Source: Mesorhizobium sp. B2-1-1 (GTDB lineage: Bacteria; Pseudomonadota; Alphaproteobacteria; Rhizobiales; Rhizobiaceae). From it: a DNA stretch of 64,000 nucleotides. The first letter of the stretch is position 1; each line of letters begins with the position of its first letter. The notes under the pieces were generated by a model. The model was not told the DNA's origin. It searched no databases and worked only from the letters and a program-made list of their open reading frames with translations. The position numbers and the translations under genes are program-made. Positions 37,081 to 45,918 of the stretch are shown here, piece by piece. The stretch is from contig NZ_CP083954.1 in assembly GCF_006442975.2 (NCBI RefSeq), forward strand, positions 1,178,001 through 1,242,000, read 5' to 3'.

Positions 37081-38766
37081 ATGGCGAAAGATTTCGTTTC
37101 TGCTCTGAGGGATACGATAAACAATTTTGGCGATCCTACGCCGGAGCTGCGGGCCAAAGTCTACGACAAAGCGCGCTCGACGATTGCAAAGAAGATTGCC
37201 GAGCGCGAGCCGCCGCTTTCGCCGTCGGAAGCCGAAAGGCAGAAGCGCGGCCTGGAAGACGCCATATCGAGGCTCGAGCGCGAATATGCCAAAAGCGTGC
37301 CGGAGACCGATCCGCTTGCCGAACTGGAGCACATATTTTCCTCCATCGATCGCAACAAGAACCAGTCGAACCATACCAAACAGCCGGTAAAGGCGGAGCC
37401 GGCCTGGCCGGCAGCGCCCGCCTCGAAGGCTGAACCCTACAAGCCGGCGCCCCCCGCTCCGGCGCCCGACATCTCCAGGCCTGCATCGCCTGCCGCCGAG
37501 GTCGAGCCGAACTGGCAAAAGCCCGTACCGGTGCAGCCGGCCCCGGAGTTCGACGACAGGGCTCAGCCTGGCATGGATGTGGGTCAGGACGACGAGCATG
37601 CCGATGTCTTTGCGAGCGACGAAGAGGCTGCGGCCGCCGACACTTTCCAGCGCTTGCGTCCGGCTGAACGCAAGCGCAGCTATGGCGGGCTGATTGCCGC
37701 TGCCGTTGCGTTGCTGGTCATTGCCGGCGGCGGCTATGGCATCTGGCTGAACAAGGATGCCTTCGGCAAGATGCTGGGTCTGGGCGGCGGCAGCAAGGTC
37801 GCGACGACCGAGCCGGTCAAATCGACACCCGCCAAGCCGGCGAGCGATGCGGCGGCAACGCCCCCGGCACCTGCGGCTAGCGGTGCCGAGCCCGAAGGGA
37901 CACCGAAGTTCACTCAAAGACTGACACCGCAAGGAAGCGAGGTCGATCCTGGCCCGGCCGGCGGACAGAGCGGCGTGGGCGAGGGCGAGTCCGTCGCGGC
38001 GCTGACGACGCCGCCTTCAGCCACGACCACCCCGGCCTTGTCGGCTCCGGCAGGAGGCACGCCGGCCGCAGGCGCGCCCGCCGGGACCACGCCCCCTGCA
38101 CCGGGCGCTGCGCCGGCGGCGCCACCCGCCAATGGGACCGCACCCGCGGCGCCGGCTGACAACGCCGCCACGCCGCCCTCGCCTGCCGGTGCGCCGACGC
38201 AAACCTCTCTGCCGGTCGGCCAGAAGGCGATCTTCTATGAGGAGCGCACCAGCACCGCGCAGGGTTCGGCCGAGCCGGGCAACATCGTCTGGTCGCTGGT
38301 GCAGGAATCGCCCGGCGGCGACCTGCCGCCTGAGCCGGCGATCCGCGCCGAGGCAACCATTCCCGGCAAGGACATCCAGTTGCGCATGACCATTCGCCGC
38401 AACACTGACCAGACTCTGCCGGCCAGCCACATCATCGAGATGATCTTCCTGACGCCCGACGGGTTCGAAGGCGGCGGCGTCGACAACATCCTGCGCGTGG
38501 CCATGAAGAGTTCCGAGCAGGATGCCGGCAGCCCGCTGATCGGCATTCCGGCCAAGATCGCCGACGGCTTCTTCCTCGTCGCGCTCAACGACACCAAGGC
38601 CGACGAGGACGCCAACCTGACGTTGCTTCGGGGACAGGACTGGATCGACGTGCCGGTCGTCTACAAGACCGGACGACGAGCGTTGCTGACGATGGAAAAA
38701 GGCATTCCCGGCGAGAAGGTGTTCGACGAGGCGATCAAGGCTTGGCAGGCGAAGACGGCGGGCTGA
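37081..38766 (+). CDS. Membrane-anchored protein with Pro/Ala-rich linker, unknown function
   Basis: 561 residues. Residues 1-75 form a charged, probably helical cytoplasmic domain starting MAKDFVSALRDTINNFGDPTPELRAK. A Pro/Ala-rich segment (about 100-190) leads to one transmembrane helix near 200-222 (YGGLIAAAVALLVIAGGGYGIWL). A second Pro/Ala/Thr-rich periplasmic linker (about 240-375) leads to a compact C-terminal domain (about 376-555) with SLPVGQKAIFYEER and LRMTIRRNTDQTLPASH. I do not recognise a named family. It lies 75 bases after purA on the same strand. The architecture suggests a trans-envelope sensor or scaffold. Confidence 0.75.
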   Translation: MAKDFVSALRDTINNFGDPTPELRAKVYDKARSTIAKKIAEREPPLSPSEAERQKRGLEDAISRLEREYAKSVPETDPLAELEHIFSSIDRNKNQSNHTKQPVKAEPAWPAAPASKAEPYKPAPPAPAPDISRPASPAAEVEPNWQKPVPVQPAPEFDDRAQPGMDVGQDDEHADVFASDEEAAAADTFQRLRPAERKRSYGGLIAAAVALLVIAGGGYGIWLNKDAFGKMLGLGGGSKVATTEPVKSTPAKPASDAAATPPAPAASGAEPEGTPKFTQRLTPQGSEVDPGPAGGQSGVGEGESVAALTTPPSATTTPALSAPAGGTPAAGAPAGTTPPAPGAAPAAPPANGTAPAAPADNAATPPSPAGAPTQTSLPVGQKAIFYEERTSTAQGSAEPGNIVWSLVQESPGGDLPPEPAIRAEATIPGKDIQLRMTIRRNTDQTLPASHIIEMIFLTPDGFEGGGVDNILRVAMKSSEQDAGSPLIGIPAKIADGFFLVALNDTKADEDANLTLLRGQDWIDVPVVYKTGRRALLTMEKGIPGEKVFDEAIKAWQAKTAG

Positions 38767-38790
38767 GCCGACGGCAACGGTCGGCTCCGG

Positions 38791-39034
38791 TCAGAAGCCT
38801 TGGAACAGCATGTCGAGCGCGGCGACGATGTCGTCGTGGTGCTTGGAGAGATTTCCCTCGGCATCCGGCAATTCAGTGGCCATCAAGGCAGAGCCGGCGG
38901 CCAGGAACGGGGGCTGTGTCGGGCGGCATCAACGGAATGACGACTCTCGTGTTCAGCCTCTCAAGAAGGTCGGACTGAACATCGACAAGGTAACCACTGC
39001 CTCCGGCATTCCGATGGAGATCGTAACGGGCCAT
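38791..39034 (-). pseudogene. ccdB: Broken CcdB-type toxin gene
   Basis: Read leftwards from an ATG at 39034, the first frame gives MARYDLHRNAGGSGYLVDVQ, then SDLLERLNTRVVIPL, clear CcdB N-terminal sequence, before stopping early after GRRLCLDGH. The CcdB C-terminus appears in another frame as GNLSKHHDDIVAALDMLFQGF-type sequence ending at 38791. The remaining 244 bases are not a multiple of three and are about 60 bases shorter than a normal ccdB. An internal deletion with frameshift has therefore destroyed the gyrase-poison toxin. Confidence 0.8.
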
Positions 39035-39054
39035 CAAAACAGCGGGCGTGTGGC

Positions 39055-39276
39055 CTATGGCAACCCGTTCCGCTCGACATAGGCGTTGGAGCTCACAATC
39101 GCCTCAAAGTTCTCCTCTTGCCACCGACGCGTTTTTTCCGCCGCGATGGCCTTCGCAATACCCGCCTCGGCGGCGCGCGAGAGATTGATACCCGACGCTT
39201 TGGCGTCTTTGATCAGCTGAGCGTCAATGGATGTATTGACAGACTTTCGCTGAGGTTTTGTCGTCGATTGAAGCAC
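39055..39276 (-). CDS. ccdA: CcdA-type antitoxin, C-terminus truncated
   Basis: 73 residues from a GTG at 39276, with a GAGGG upstream. The ribbon-helix-helix N-terminus contains KSVNTSIDAQLIKDAKASGINLS, and the toxin-binding tail has WQEENFEAIVSSNAYVERNGLP. The frame stops at TAG (39057-39055). Reading through that one codon gives seven more in-frame codons ending at a TGA that overlaps the ccdB ATG (TGATG), the usual ccdAB junction. The TAG is therefore a probable nonsense mutation removing the last residues. The DNA-binding part may still be functional. Confidence 0.75.
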   Translation of the reverse strand: MLQSTTKPQRKSVNTSIDAQLIKDAKASGINLSRAAEAGIAKAIAAEKTRRWQEENFEAIVSSNAYVERNGLP

Positions 39277-39320
39277 GGAGACAGCCCTCTTTTAAGCGCA
39301 TAACGTAGCGCATACCATCC

Positions 39321-41138
39321 TCACCCCTCCATCTCCTCGCGCAACATCTCCAGTTCGAGCCACTCTTCCTCCAGTGCCGCCAGTGTCGCGCGCTCCTTGT
39401 CGAGGGCGGCGATGGTCTTCTGGAACGAGGCCGGATCGCGCTCGTAATAGGCGGGATCGGCGATGTTGTTCTCCAGCCGCGAGATCGAGGCTGTGACCGC
39501 CTCGATCTTCTTGGGCAGCGATTCCAGCGCGAATTTCTGCTTGAACGAGAGTTTTTTTGCCGGGGCTTTGGCGGTGGCGCTGTCCGCCTTGGCCGTCGGG
39601 GCCTCGCTTGCATCCGCCTTCGCGCGCGCCTTGCGGTCGTCGAGCCTGGTACCGCCGCGCTGCGCCAGCATGTCGGAATAGCCGCCGGCATATTCGACCC
39701 AGCGGCCGCCGCCGTCCGGCGCGATGATGCTGGTGACGGTGCGGTCGAGGAAATCGCGGTCGTGGCTGACCAGGATGACCGTACCGGCAAAGCCGGCGAC
39801 CAGTTCCTGCAGCAACTCCAGCGTCTCCATGTCGAGATCGTTGGTGGGCTCGTCGAGCACCAGAAGGTTGGCCGGCCGCGCCAGCACACGCGCCAGGATC
39901 AGCCTCGCGCGTTCGCCGCCGGACAGCTCGCGCACCGGCGTGCGCGCCTGTTCCGGTTTGAACAGGAAATCCTTCATGTAGGAGACGACGTGGCGCTGCT
40001 CGCCATTGATGACAAGGTTCTCGCCGCGCCCGTCGGTGAGATACTGAGCCAGCGTCTCCTGCGGATCGACCGCCTCGCGCTTCTGGTCGAGCGTGGCGAT
40101 CTCCAGATTGGTGCCGAGCCGCACCGAACCGGCATCCGGCTGCAATTCTCCGGTCAGCATCTTCAGAAGCGTCGTCTTGCCGGCGCCGTTCGGCCCGACG
40201 AGGCCGACGCGGTCGCCGCGTTGGATGCGGGTCGAGAACCCCTTGACCACGGTGAGGTCGCCAAAGCTCTTCTCGATGTTCCTGGCCTCGATCACCAGCT
40301 TGCCGGATTCGGCGGCGTCGCTGGCCACCATGGTCGCGGTGCCTTCGGCGCCGCGATGGCCGCGAAAACGCTGGCGCATGGTCTGCAATTCGCCCAGGCG
40401 GCGCATGTTGCGCTTGCGCCGCGCCGTCACGCCATAACGCAGCCAGTGTTCCTCGCGCACGATCTGGCGGCCGAGCTTGTGCTGTTCGCGCTCTTCTTCC
40501 TCAAGCACCTGGTCGCGCCATTCCTCGAAATGGCCGAAGCCCTTATCCAGCCGGCGCGTCTGGCCCCGGTCGAGCCACACGGTGGCGCGCGAGACGCGCT
40601 CAAGGAAACGGCGGTCGTGCGAGATGACGATGAGGGCCGAGGAGGTGCGGACGAGTTCCTCTTCCAGCCATTCGATCACCGAGAGATCGAGGTGGTTGGT
40701 CGGCTCATCGAGCAGCAGGATATCAGGCTCGGGCGCCATGACGCGGGCAAGGGCGGCGCGCCTGGCCTCGCCGCCGGAGAGGTCGCCCGGCTGCTCCTCG
40801 CCCGAGAGGCCGAGGTGCTCCATCAGGTAGCTGGCGCGATAAGGATCGTCGGCGGGACCGAGCCCGGCCTCGACATAGGCGCGCACGGTTGCGAAGCCGT
40901 CCATGTCGGGCATTTGCGGCAGATAGCGGACGGTCGCCGATGGCTGGCGGAACACCTCGCCGTCCTGCGGCTCGATCAGGCCGGCGGCGATCTTGAGCAG
41001 CGTCGACTTGCCGGACCCGTTGCGGCCGACCAGCGCGATCTTGTCGCCTGCCGACGCAGCCAAGTCGGCGCCGTCGAGCAGGGGCGTGCCGCCGAACGTC
41101 AGTTTTATTCCGTCGAGATTGAGAAGAGGCGGCGCCAT
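39321..41138 (-). CDS. ABC-F family ATPase (Uup-like)
   Basis: A 605-residue cytoplasmic protein with two ABC cassettes and no membrane domain. Cassette 1 has GRNGSGKST, LSGGEARRAALARVM and LLDEPTNHLD. Cassette 2 has GPNGAGKTT, LSGGERARLILARVL and LDEPTNDLD. The linker (about 210-280) is the charged P-site tRNA interaction motif region. A C-terminal coiled coil (about 530-605, SLPKKIEAVTASISRLEN) resembles that of Uup. ABC-F proteins act on ribosomes; Uup also affects transposon excision. The start at 41138 overlaps the end of the thiamine pyrophosphokinase gene region by position only (two-base gap). Confidence 0.93.
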   Translation of the reverse strand: MAPPLLNLDGIKLTFGGTPLLDGADLAASAGDKIALVGRNGSGKSTLLKIAAGLIEPQDGEVFRQPSATVRYLPQMPDMDGFATVRAYVEAGLGPADDPYRASYLMEHLGLSGEEQPGDLSGGEARRAALARVMAPEPDILLLDEPTNHLDLSVIEWLEEELVRTSSALIVISHDRRFLERVSRATVWLDRGQTRRLDKGFGHFEEWRDQVLEEEEREQHKLGRQIVREEHWLRYGVTARRKRNMRRLGELQTMRQRFRGHRGAEGTATMVASDAAESGKLVIEARNIEKSFGDLTVVKGFSTRIQRGDRVGLVGPNGAGKTTLLKMLTGELQPDAGSVRLGTNLEIATLDQKREAVDPQETLAQYLTDGRGENLVINGEQRHVVSYMKDFLFKPEQARTPVRELSGGERARLILARVLARPANLLVLDEPTNDLDMETLELLQELVAGFAGTVILVSHDRDFLDRTVTSIIAPDGGGRWVEYAGGYSDMLAQRGGTRLDDRKARAKADASEAPTAKADSATAKAPAKKLSFKQKFALESLPKKIEAVTASISRLENNIADPAYYERDPASFQKTIAALDKERATLAALEEEWLELEMLREEMEG

Positions 41139-41139
41139 G

Positions 41140-41784
41140 TCAGCTTTCTGGCAAGGGATAGGGATGGGCGAGCAGCAGCGCGCGCCCCGCTCCCAGCGCG
41201 ATCTCGAGCCTGCCCTTGACCTCATTAGAGATGGTCAGCGATGAGCCGAACGCGACCTTGACGCGGTCAAGCGGCCATTTCGCGCCGGCGACGGTCAGCC
41301 CGGCAAGCTCGGAAAAACCCAGGATCGAGAACAGGGTGCCGTCTGTATAGTCGAAGTGGACCGTGCCGTGCGCCAGGGGCACGCCTTCCTGCGCGCCGCT
41401 GGTCAACAGCACCTTTGTCCCGGCCCCGGCCAGCCGCAGGGCGAGCGCCATGTGCAGGAAGGCATGGTCGGCGCGTTTGCCGCCGAAGGCGCCGGCAAGC
41501 ACGAGGCTGGTCGCGCCGCGCTCCAGGGCGGCCGATATCGCGAGTTCGCCATCGGTGGCGTCCTTCTCTGCCGGGAAGGTTCGGCGCGGCACGGCGGCCA
41601 ACTCATCCGGCAGGCCGGCGGGCACGGAATCGAAATCGCCGACCCACAGTTCCGGCACAAGGCCGAGCGTCCTCGCATGGCCGATGCCGGCATCGGCGGC
41701 GATGACGCGGGTCCCCTCGACCTGACGGTCGAGCCGTGGCGTGCGGATGAGGTCGCCGCCAAGCAGGATGGTGAATGTGCTCAT
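41140..41784 (-). CDS. thiN: Thiamine pyrophosphokinase
   Basis: The 214-residue enzyme converts thiamine to TPP. Motifs of the TPK catalytic domain are visible: IAADAGIGHARTLGLVPELWVGDFDSV, then FPAEKDATDGELAI (the Asp-rich metal/ATP region), GAFGGKRADHAFLHMALAL, and a C-terminal thiamine-binding beta domain containing LTVAGAKWPL and SNEV. It is divergent from thiBPQ with the TPP riboswitch between them, fitting thiamine uptake followed by activation. The riboswitch itself faces thiB. Confidence 0.93.
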   Translation of the reverse strand: MSTFTILLGGDLIRTPRLDRQVEGTRVIAADAGIGHARTLGLVPELWVGDFDSVPAGLPDELAAVPRRTFPAEKDATDGELAISAALERGATSLVLAGAFGGKRADHAFLHMALALRLAGAGTKVLLTSGAQEGVPLAHGTVHFDYTDGTLFSILGFSELAGLTVAGAKWPLDRVKVAFGSSLTISNEVKGRLEIALGAGRALLLAHPYPLPES

Positions 41785-41875
41785 ATCGTGTGGCCCTTAC
41801 CAGCCCGACAGCGGAAACGGAAGGCCGGCAAACAGCCACTTGCGCGGTTCACCGGCCGGGCCTATGTGTCGAGGC

Positions 41876-41980
41876 GCTCTAACGGGGTGCCGGACGCGAT
41901 ATTCGCGGACCGGCTGAGAGGCAGTCTCGCCAACCCGCTGAACCTGATCCGGTTTGTACCGGCGGAGGGATTAGACGTTT
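41876..41980 (+). ncRNA. TPP riboswitch (THI element)
   Basis: The conserved TPP-aptamer sequence blocks occur in order: CGGGGTGCC near 41883, GGCTGAGA near 41912, ACCCGCTGAACCTGATCCGG (41933-41952), and GCGGAGGGATTAGA near 41962. It lies about 50 bases before thiB and controls the thiBPQ uptake operon, repressing it when TPP is plentiful. A following hairpin-forming stretch (GTTTCGGACAGTCCGACGCC) near 41978-42000 is the likely expression platform. Confidence 0.95.
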
Positions 41981-42029
41981 CGGACAGTCCGACGCCTCAA
42001 TTCCTTTAACCCGAACGAAGGAGGCGCCG

Positions 42030-43028
42030 ATGCGCACGCTTTTATACGCCCTTGTCTCTGCAATGGTCGTGGTTCTGTCCGGGCCGGCCTTAGCCAAGGA
42101 CAAGCTCACCGTCTACACTTATGAGAGCTTTACCGCCGACTGGGGCCCCGGCCCGGTGGTGAAGAAGGAATTCGAGGCCGAATGCGGCTGCGATGTCGAC
42201 TTCGTCTCGGTTGCCGACGGCGTCGCGCTGCTCAACCGCGTCAAGCTGGAAGGGGCCGCGACTAAGGCCGACATCGTGCTTGGCCTCGACACCAATCTCA
42301 CCGCCGATGCCAAGGCCACTGGCCTGTTTGCGCCGCATGGCGCCGTGACCGGGCTCAATGTGCCGGGCGGCTGGAACGACGACATCTTTGTCCCGTACGA
42401 CTATGGCTATTTCGCCGTCGTCTATGACACGCAGAAGCTGAAGACGCCGCCCAAGAGCCTGAAGGAATTGGTCGAGGGCAGTGCCGACGACAAGATCGTC
42501 ATCCAGGATCCGCGCACATCGACGCCGGGCCTCGGCCTGCTGTTGTGGGTGAAGTCGGTCTATGGCGACAAGGCGCCGGAGGCCTGGGCCAAGCTCAAGG
42601 CAAAGGTCTTGACCGTGACGCCGGGCTGGAGCGAGGCCTACGGCCTGTTCACCAAGGGCGAGGTGCCGATGGTGTTGTCCTACACGACCTCGCCCGCCTA
42701 CCACATGGTTGCCGAGAACACCGAGCGCTACCAGGCCGCTTCCTTCGAGGAGGGCGAATATCTGCAGATCGAGGTCGCCGGCATCACCACGACGGGAGCC
42801 AAAAATCCGCTGGCGGAAAAGTTCATTGCCTTCATGACGGGGCCGAAATTCCAGGATGCCATCCCCGAGACCAACTGGATGTTCCCGGCCGGCAAGACGG
42901 ACAAGCCGCTCAATCCCGCCTTCGACAGACTGGTCAAACCGACCAAGACCTTGCTGTTCAGCCCCGAGGAGGTCGCGGCCAACCGCAAGGCATGGGTGGA
43001 TGAATGGCTGGCGGTGATGAGCAAGTAG
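42030..43028 (+). CDS. thiB: Thiamine ABC transporter substrate-binding protein
   Basis: A 332-residue periplasmic protein with a signal peptide (residues about 1-20, ending GPALA). The ThiB/TbpA fold shows as [24 protein letters not shown], then [25 protein letters not shown] and [10 protein letters not shown]. It binds thiamine or its phosphates for import by ThiP/ThiQ. The GAAGGAGG ribosome-binding site is strong. A TPP riboswitch lies directly upstream. A 237-base gap with a large inverted repeat separates it from thiP. Confidence 0.96.
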   Translation: MRTLLYALVSAMVVVLSGPALAKDKLTVYTYESFTADWGPGPVVKKEFEAECGCDVDFVSVADGVALLNRVKLEGAATKADIVLGLDTNLTADAKATGLFAPHGAVTGLNVPGGWNDDIFVPYDYGYFAVVYDTQKLKTPPKSLKELVEGSADDKIVIQDPRTSTPGLGLLLWVKSVYGDKAPEAWAKLKAKVLTVTPGWSEAYGLFTKGEVPMVLSYTTSPAYHMVAENTERYQAASFEEGEYLQIEVAGITTTGAKNPLAEKFIAFMTGPKFQDAIPETNWMFPAGKTDKPLNPAFDRLVKPTKTLLFSPEEVAANRKAWVDEWLAVMSK

Positions 43029-43062
43029 TTTGGTCGTATGATCGAATGATGAGTGCTCTACG

Positions 43063-43222
43063 GCGCCCCCCTCTGTCCTGCCGGACATCTCCCCCACAAG
43101 GGGGGAGATTGGCCGTCACGACGGCTTTCGCCAATTGGCGACGTCACAGGAGAGGGTGGAGCGCTGAAGCAGCCAATCTCCCCCCAAGTGGGGGAGATGT
43201 CCGGCAGGACAGAGGGGGGCGC
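43063..43222. repeat. Long inverted repeat between thiB and thiP
   Basis: Two 51-base arms, 43063-43113 and 43172-43222, are reverse complements with only two mismatches, enclosing 58 bases. Each arm contains its own palindrome (CATCTCCCCCACAAGGGGGGAGAT and the matching right-hand copy). The arms match, in degenerate form, the pair downstream of ftsH. An RNA from this region would fold into a very stable hairpin inside the thiBPQ message. Confidence 0.9.
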
Positions 43223-43265
43223 GAAGGAACGCGACGCTCGCTAAAGGTCCTTTGGGTGGCGCAGC

Positions 43266-44879
43266 GTGCAGCGCGCGTCTGACCCCCGCATCTCCGCCGG
43301 CATCCTCGCGCTTGCGGCGATCGCGCTGCTGATCGGCGGCGCGTTTGCGGGTCTTCTTTTCGAAGGCGCGAACGATTTCTCCGGAGCCTGGGCAGCCTTC
43401 GATGCTTATCTCCTGCGCGTCGTGCGCTTTACGTTGTGGCAGGCGGCGCTTTCGACGCTGCTGTCGGTGGCGCCGGCCCTGTTCGTGGCTCGCGCGCTGT
43501 CGCGGCATCCGCACTTTCCCGGCCGCGGCTTCATCCTCCAGCTCTTCGCCCTGCCGTTGGCGCTGCCGGCGATCGTGGCGGCGCTCGGCATCCTGGCGCT
43601 CTATGGCCGCGCCGGCTATTTCGCCGGCTTTCTTGGTGCCGTCGGCGGTTACAATTGGCCGGGCATCTATGGCCTCTCCGGCATCCTCGTTGCTCATGTC
43701 TTCTTCAACCTGCCGCTGGCCACGCGGCTGTTCCTCGAAGCGCTGCAAACCATCCAAGCCGACCAATGGCGGCTGGCGAGCCAGCTCGGCATGGGTGCCG
43801 CACCGGCTTTCCGGCTGATCGAGTGGCCGACACTGCGCGCCGCTCTGCCGGGCGTCGCCGGCCTGGTGTTCATGCTCTGCATCACATCCTTCACGATCGT
43901 GTTGACGCTGGGCGGTGGCCCCGGCGCGACGACGCTGGAGGTCGGCATCTACCAGGCGCTGCGTTTCGATTTCGATCCCGCGCGGGCGGTGGCGCTGACG
44001 CTGCTGCAGATCGCGCTGACCTTTGTCGTGGTGCTGGCGTTGACGCGGCTCGGCGCCAACACCACCGGTGACGCCAATCTGCCGGTGGCGCCGCGCCGCT
44101 ACGTCTCGGCCGGCAGGACCGAGACCGCGCTGAATGCCGCGCTCGTCGTGCTGGCCCTTTTGTTCGTCGCCGGGCCGATGACGGCGACGGTGATGTCAGG
44201 CCTCGGCGCCGACCTCGGTCGTCTCGCCGGCGAAGCGGCGGTGCGGCAGGCGACGCTGACCAGCGCCGTGCTGGCTTTCCTGTCGGCGCTGCTGTCGGTT
44301 GCGCTGTCGCTTTCGCTCACCATGGCGCGCCGCGTGCTGGCCCTGAAGCGCCGCTCCGGTCCGCGGACCGTGCTCGAACACGCCACCGACACCGGTGCCG
44401 GCTTCGTCCTGGTCGTGCCGCCCATCGTCATCGGCGCCGGCTGGTTCCTTCTGCTGCGCCATGTCGGCGATGTCTTTGCCATAGCCCCGGTCATGGTCGT
44501 CACTGTCAATGCAGTCATGGCGATGCCTTTCGCCATCCGTGCCATCCGCCCCGCCTATGATGCGGCGAGCGAGCGCCATGAGCGGCTCTGCGCGCTTCTG
44601 GGAATAGCGGGCTGGGCCCGGTTGCGGCTGGTCGACTGGCCCTCGCTGCGACGGCCGCTGGCCACCGCCTTCGCGTTTGCCATGGCGCTGTCGCTTGGCG
44701 ATCTCGGCGTCATCGCATTGTTCGGCAGTGATTCCGTGCAGACCTTGCCCTACCTTCTCCTGGCGCGCATGGGCAGCTACCGTACCGAGGACGCCGCCGG
44801 CCTGGCGCTGCTGCTCGGTCTGGTCTGCCTTGCGCTTGTGGTGGCGGCGAGCGGGCTGGGAAGGGGAGAACGAGACTGA
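43266..44879 (+). CDS. thiP: Thiamine ABC transporter permease
   Basis: A 537-residue inner-membrane protein with about twelve helices in two fused BPD_transp_1 halves. The EAA motifs are [31 protein letters not shown] and the corresponding [28 protein letters not shown]. This duplicated architecture is that of ThiP. The start is GTG at 43266, because no ATG gives the first helix; a longer leader is not possible through the repeat. It overlaps thiQ by one base (TGATG). Confidence 0.94.
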   Translation: MQRASDPRISAGILALAAIALLIGGAFAGLLFEGANDFSGAWAAFDAYLLRVVRFTLWQAALSTLLSVAPALFVARALSRHPHFPGRGFILQLFALPLALPAIVAALGILALYGRAGYFAGFLGAVGGYNWPGIYGLSGILVAHVFFNLPLATRLFLEALQTIQADQWRLASQLGMGAAPAFRLIEWPTLRAALPGVAGLVFMLCITSFTIVLTLGGGPGATTLEVGIYQALRFDFDPARAVALTLLQIALTFVVVLALTRLGANTTGDANLPVAPRRYVSAGRTETALNAALVVLALLFVAGPMTATVMSGLGADLGRLAGEAAVRQATLTSAVLAFLSALLSVALSLSLTMARRVLALKRRSGPRTVLEHATDTGAGFVLVVPPIVIGAGWFLLLRHVGDVFAIAPVMVVTVNAVMAMPFAIRAIRPAYDAASERHERLCALLGIAGWARLRLVDWPSLRRPLATAFAFAMALSLGDLGVIALFGSDSVQTLPYLLLARMGSYRTEDAAGLALLLGLVCLALVVAASGLGRGERD

Positions 44880-45661
44880 TGGCTGCGGGCGCCACCAATG
44901 GTGCGACAAGGGGAGCCGAGGTGCGGCTGGACACGGTCTCGTTCAGCTACGGCGACGCGCCGCTCGTTTTCGATGTCGATTTCGCCGCGTCGAAAATTAC
45001 CGCCATCATGGGGCCGAGCGGCTCGGGCAAGTCGACGCTGCTCAATCTGGTGGCGGGCTTCGAGACGCCGCAGGCTGGCCGCGTGCTGATCGGCGGCGCC
45101 GATGTCGGCGCGGCGCCGCCTTCGGCGCGGCCCGTGTCGATGGTGTTCCAGGAAAACAATCTTTTTGCCCATCTTTCGGTCGAAGAGAATGTCGGGCTCG
45201 GCCGCTCGCCCTCGCTGCGGCTGACCGAGGCCGACGGCGCTGACATCGCGGAGGCGATCGCGCGCACCGGCCTCGCGGGCAAGGAAAGACGCCTGCCGCG
45301 CGAACTTTCGGGAGGCGAACGCCAGCGTGTCGCATTGGCGCGCGTGCTGGTTCGCAACCGCCCGGTGCTTCTTCTGGACGAGCCTTTCGCTTCACTCGGA
45401 CCGGCCTTGCGCGACGACATGCTCGATCTTGTCGCCGACGTGCATGCCGAGCGGGGCATGACGCTGCTGTTCGTTACGCACCAGCCACAGGACGCACGCC
45501 GTATTTGTGAGGAGGTGGTGTTCCTCGACAACGGCATGGTTGCCGCCAAGGGCAAGGCGGATGATTTCTTTGCCGGGGCTGGTCCTGAAGTTTTCCGGCG
45601 CTATGTTGGCACAAGCGCCTGGGAGGCTGGATCACGAGATATTGCCCGGAAGCGGACATAA
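44879..45661 (+). CDS. thiQ: Thiamine ABC transporter ATP-binding protein
   Basis: A 260-residue ABC ATPase. Walker A is GPSGSGKST, the Q-loop lies in [11 protein letters not shown], the signature is [15 protein letters not shown], Walker B is [11 protein letters not shown], and the H-loop lies in FVTHQPQDA. It energises thiamine import through ThiBP. Its ATG overlaps the thiP stop codon, so translation is coupled. It is the last gene of the riboswitch-controlled operon. Confidence 0.95.
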   Translation: MAAGATNGATRGAEVRLDTVSFSYGDAPLVFDVDFAASKITAIMGPSGSGKSTLLNLVAGFETPQAGRVLIGGADVGAAPPSARPVSMVFQENNLFAHLSVEENVGLGRSPSLRLTEADGADIAEAIARTGLAGKERRLPRELSGGERQRVALARVLVRNRPVLLLDEPFASLGPALRDDMLDLVADVHAERGMTLLFVTHQPQDARRICEEVVFLDNGMVAAKGKADDFFAGAGPEVFRRYVGTSAWEAGSRDIARKRT

Positions 45662-45918
45662 TTTACGCTCAAACCGGCTCCTGGCGACGGGGCGATTGCT
45701 TGCCTTGACAGAGGTAGTGTGGCTAGGTCCGCCCTGTACCGGTCCGGTGCAGGCCGTGATTTGCCTGCGGCATCCGCCGCGCGTTGGTATGGCGTGGATG
45801 CTGTAATGCTTTGATTTGCGCATGAGCCCTTGCGAGGATCGCCCCGATTTTCGCGGGCATGCGCCAGACCCGAAAGGAAGCCGTTCTGCCGACCGGCACG
45901 GAAAGACCAAGAGGGAAA

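Noticed and set aside
39762..41219. 485-codon rightward frame
   Set aside because: Antisense of the ABC-F gene, whose two complete ATPase cassettes leave no doubt which strand is coding.
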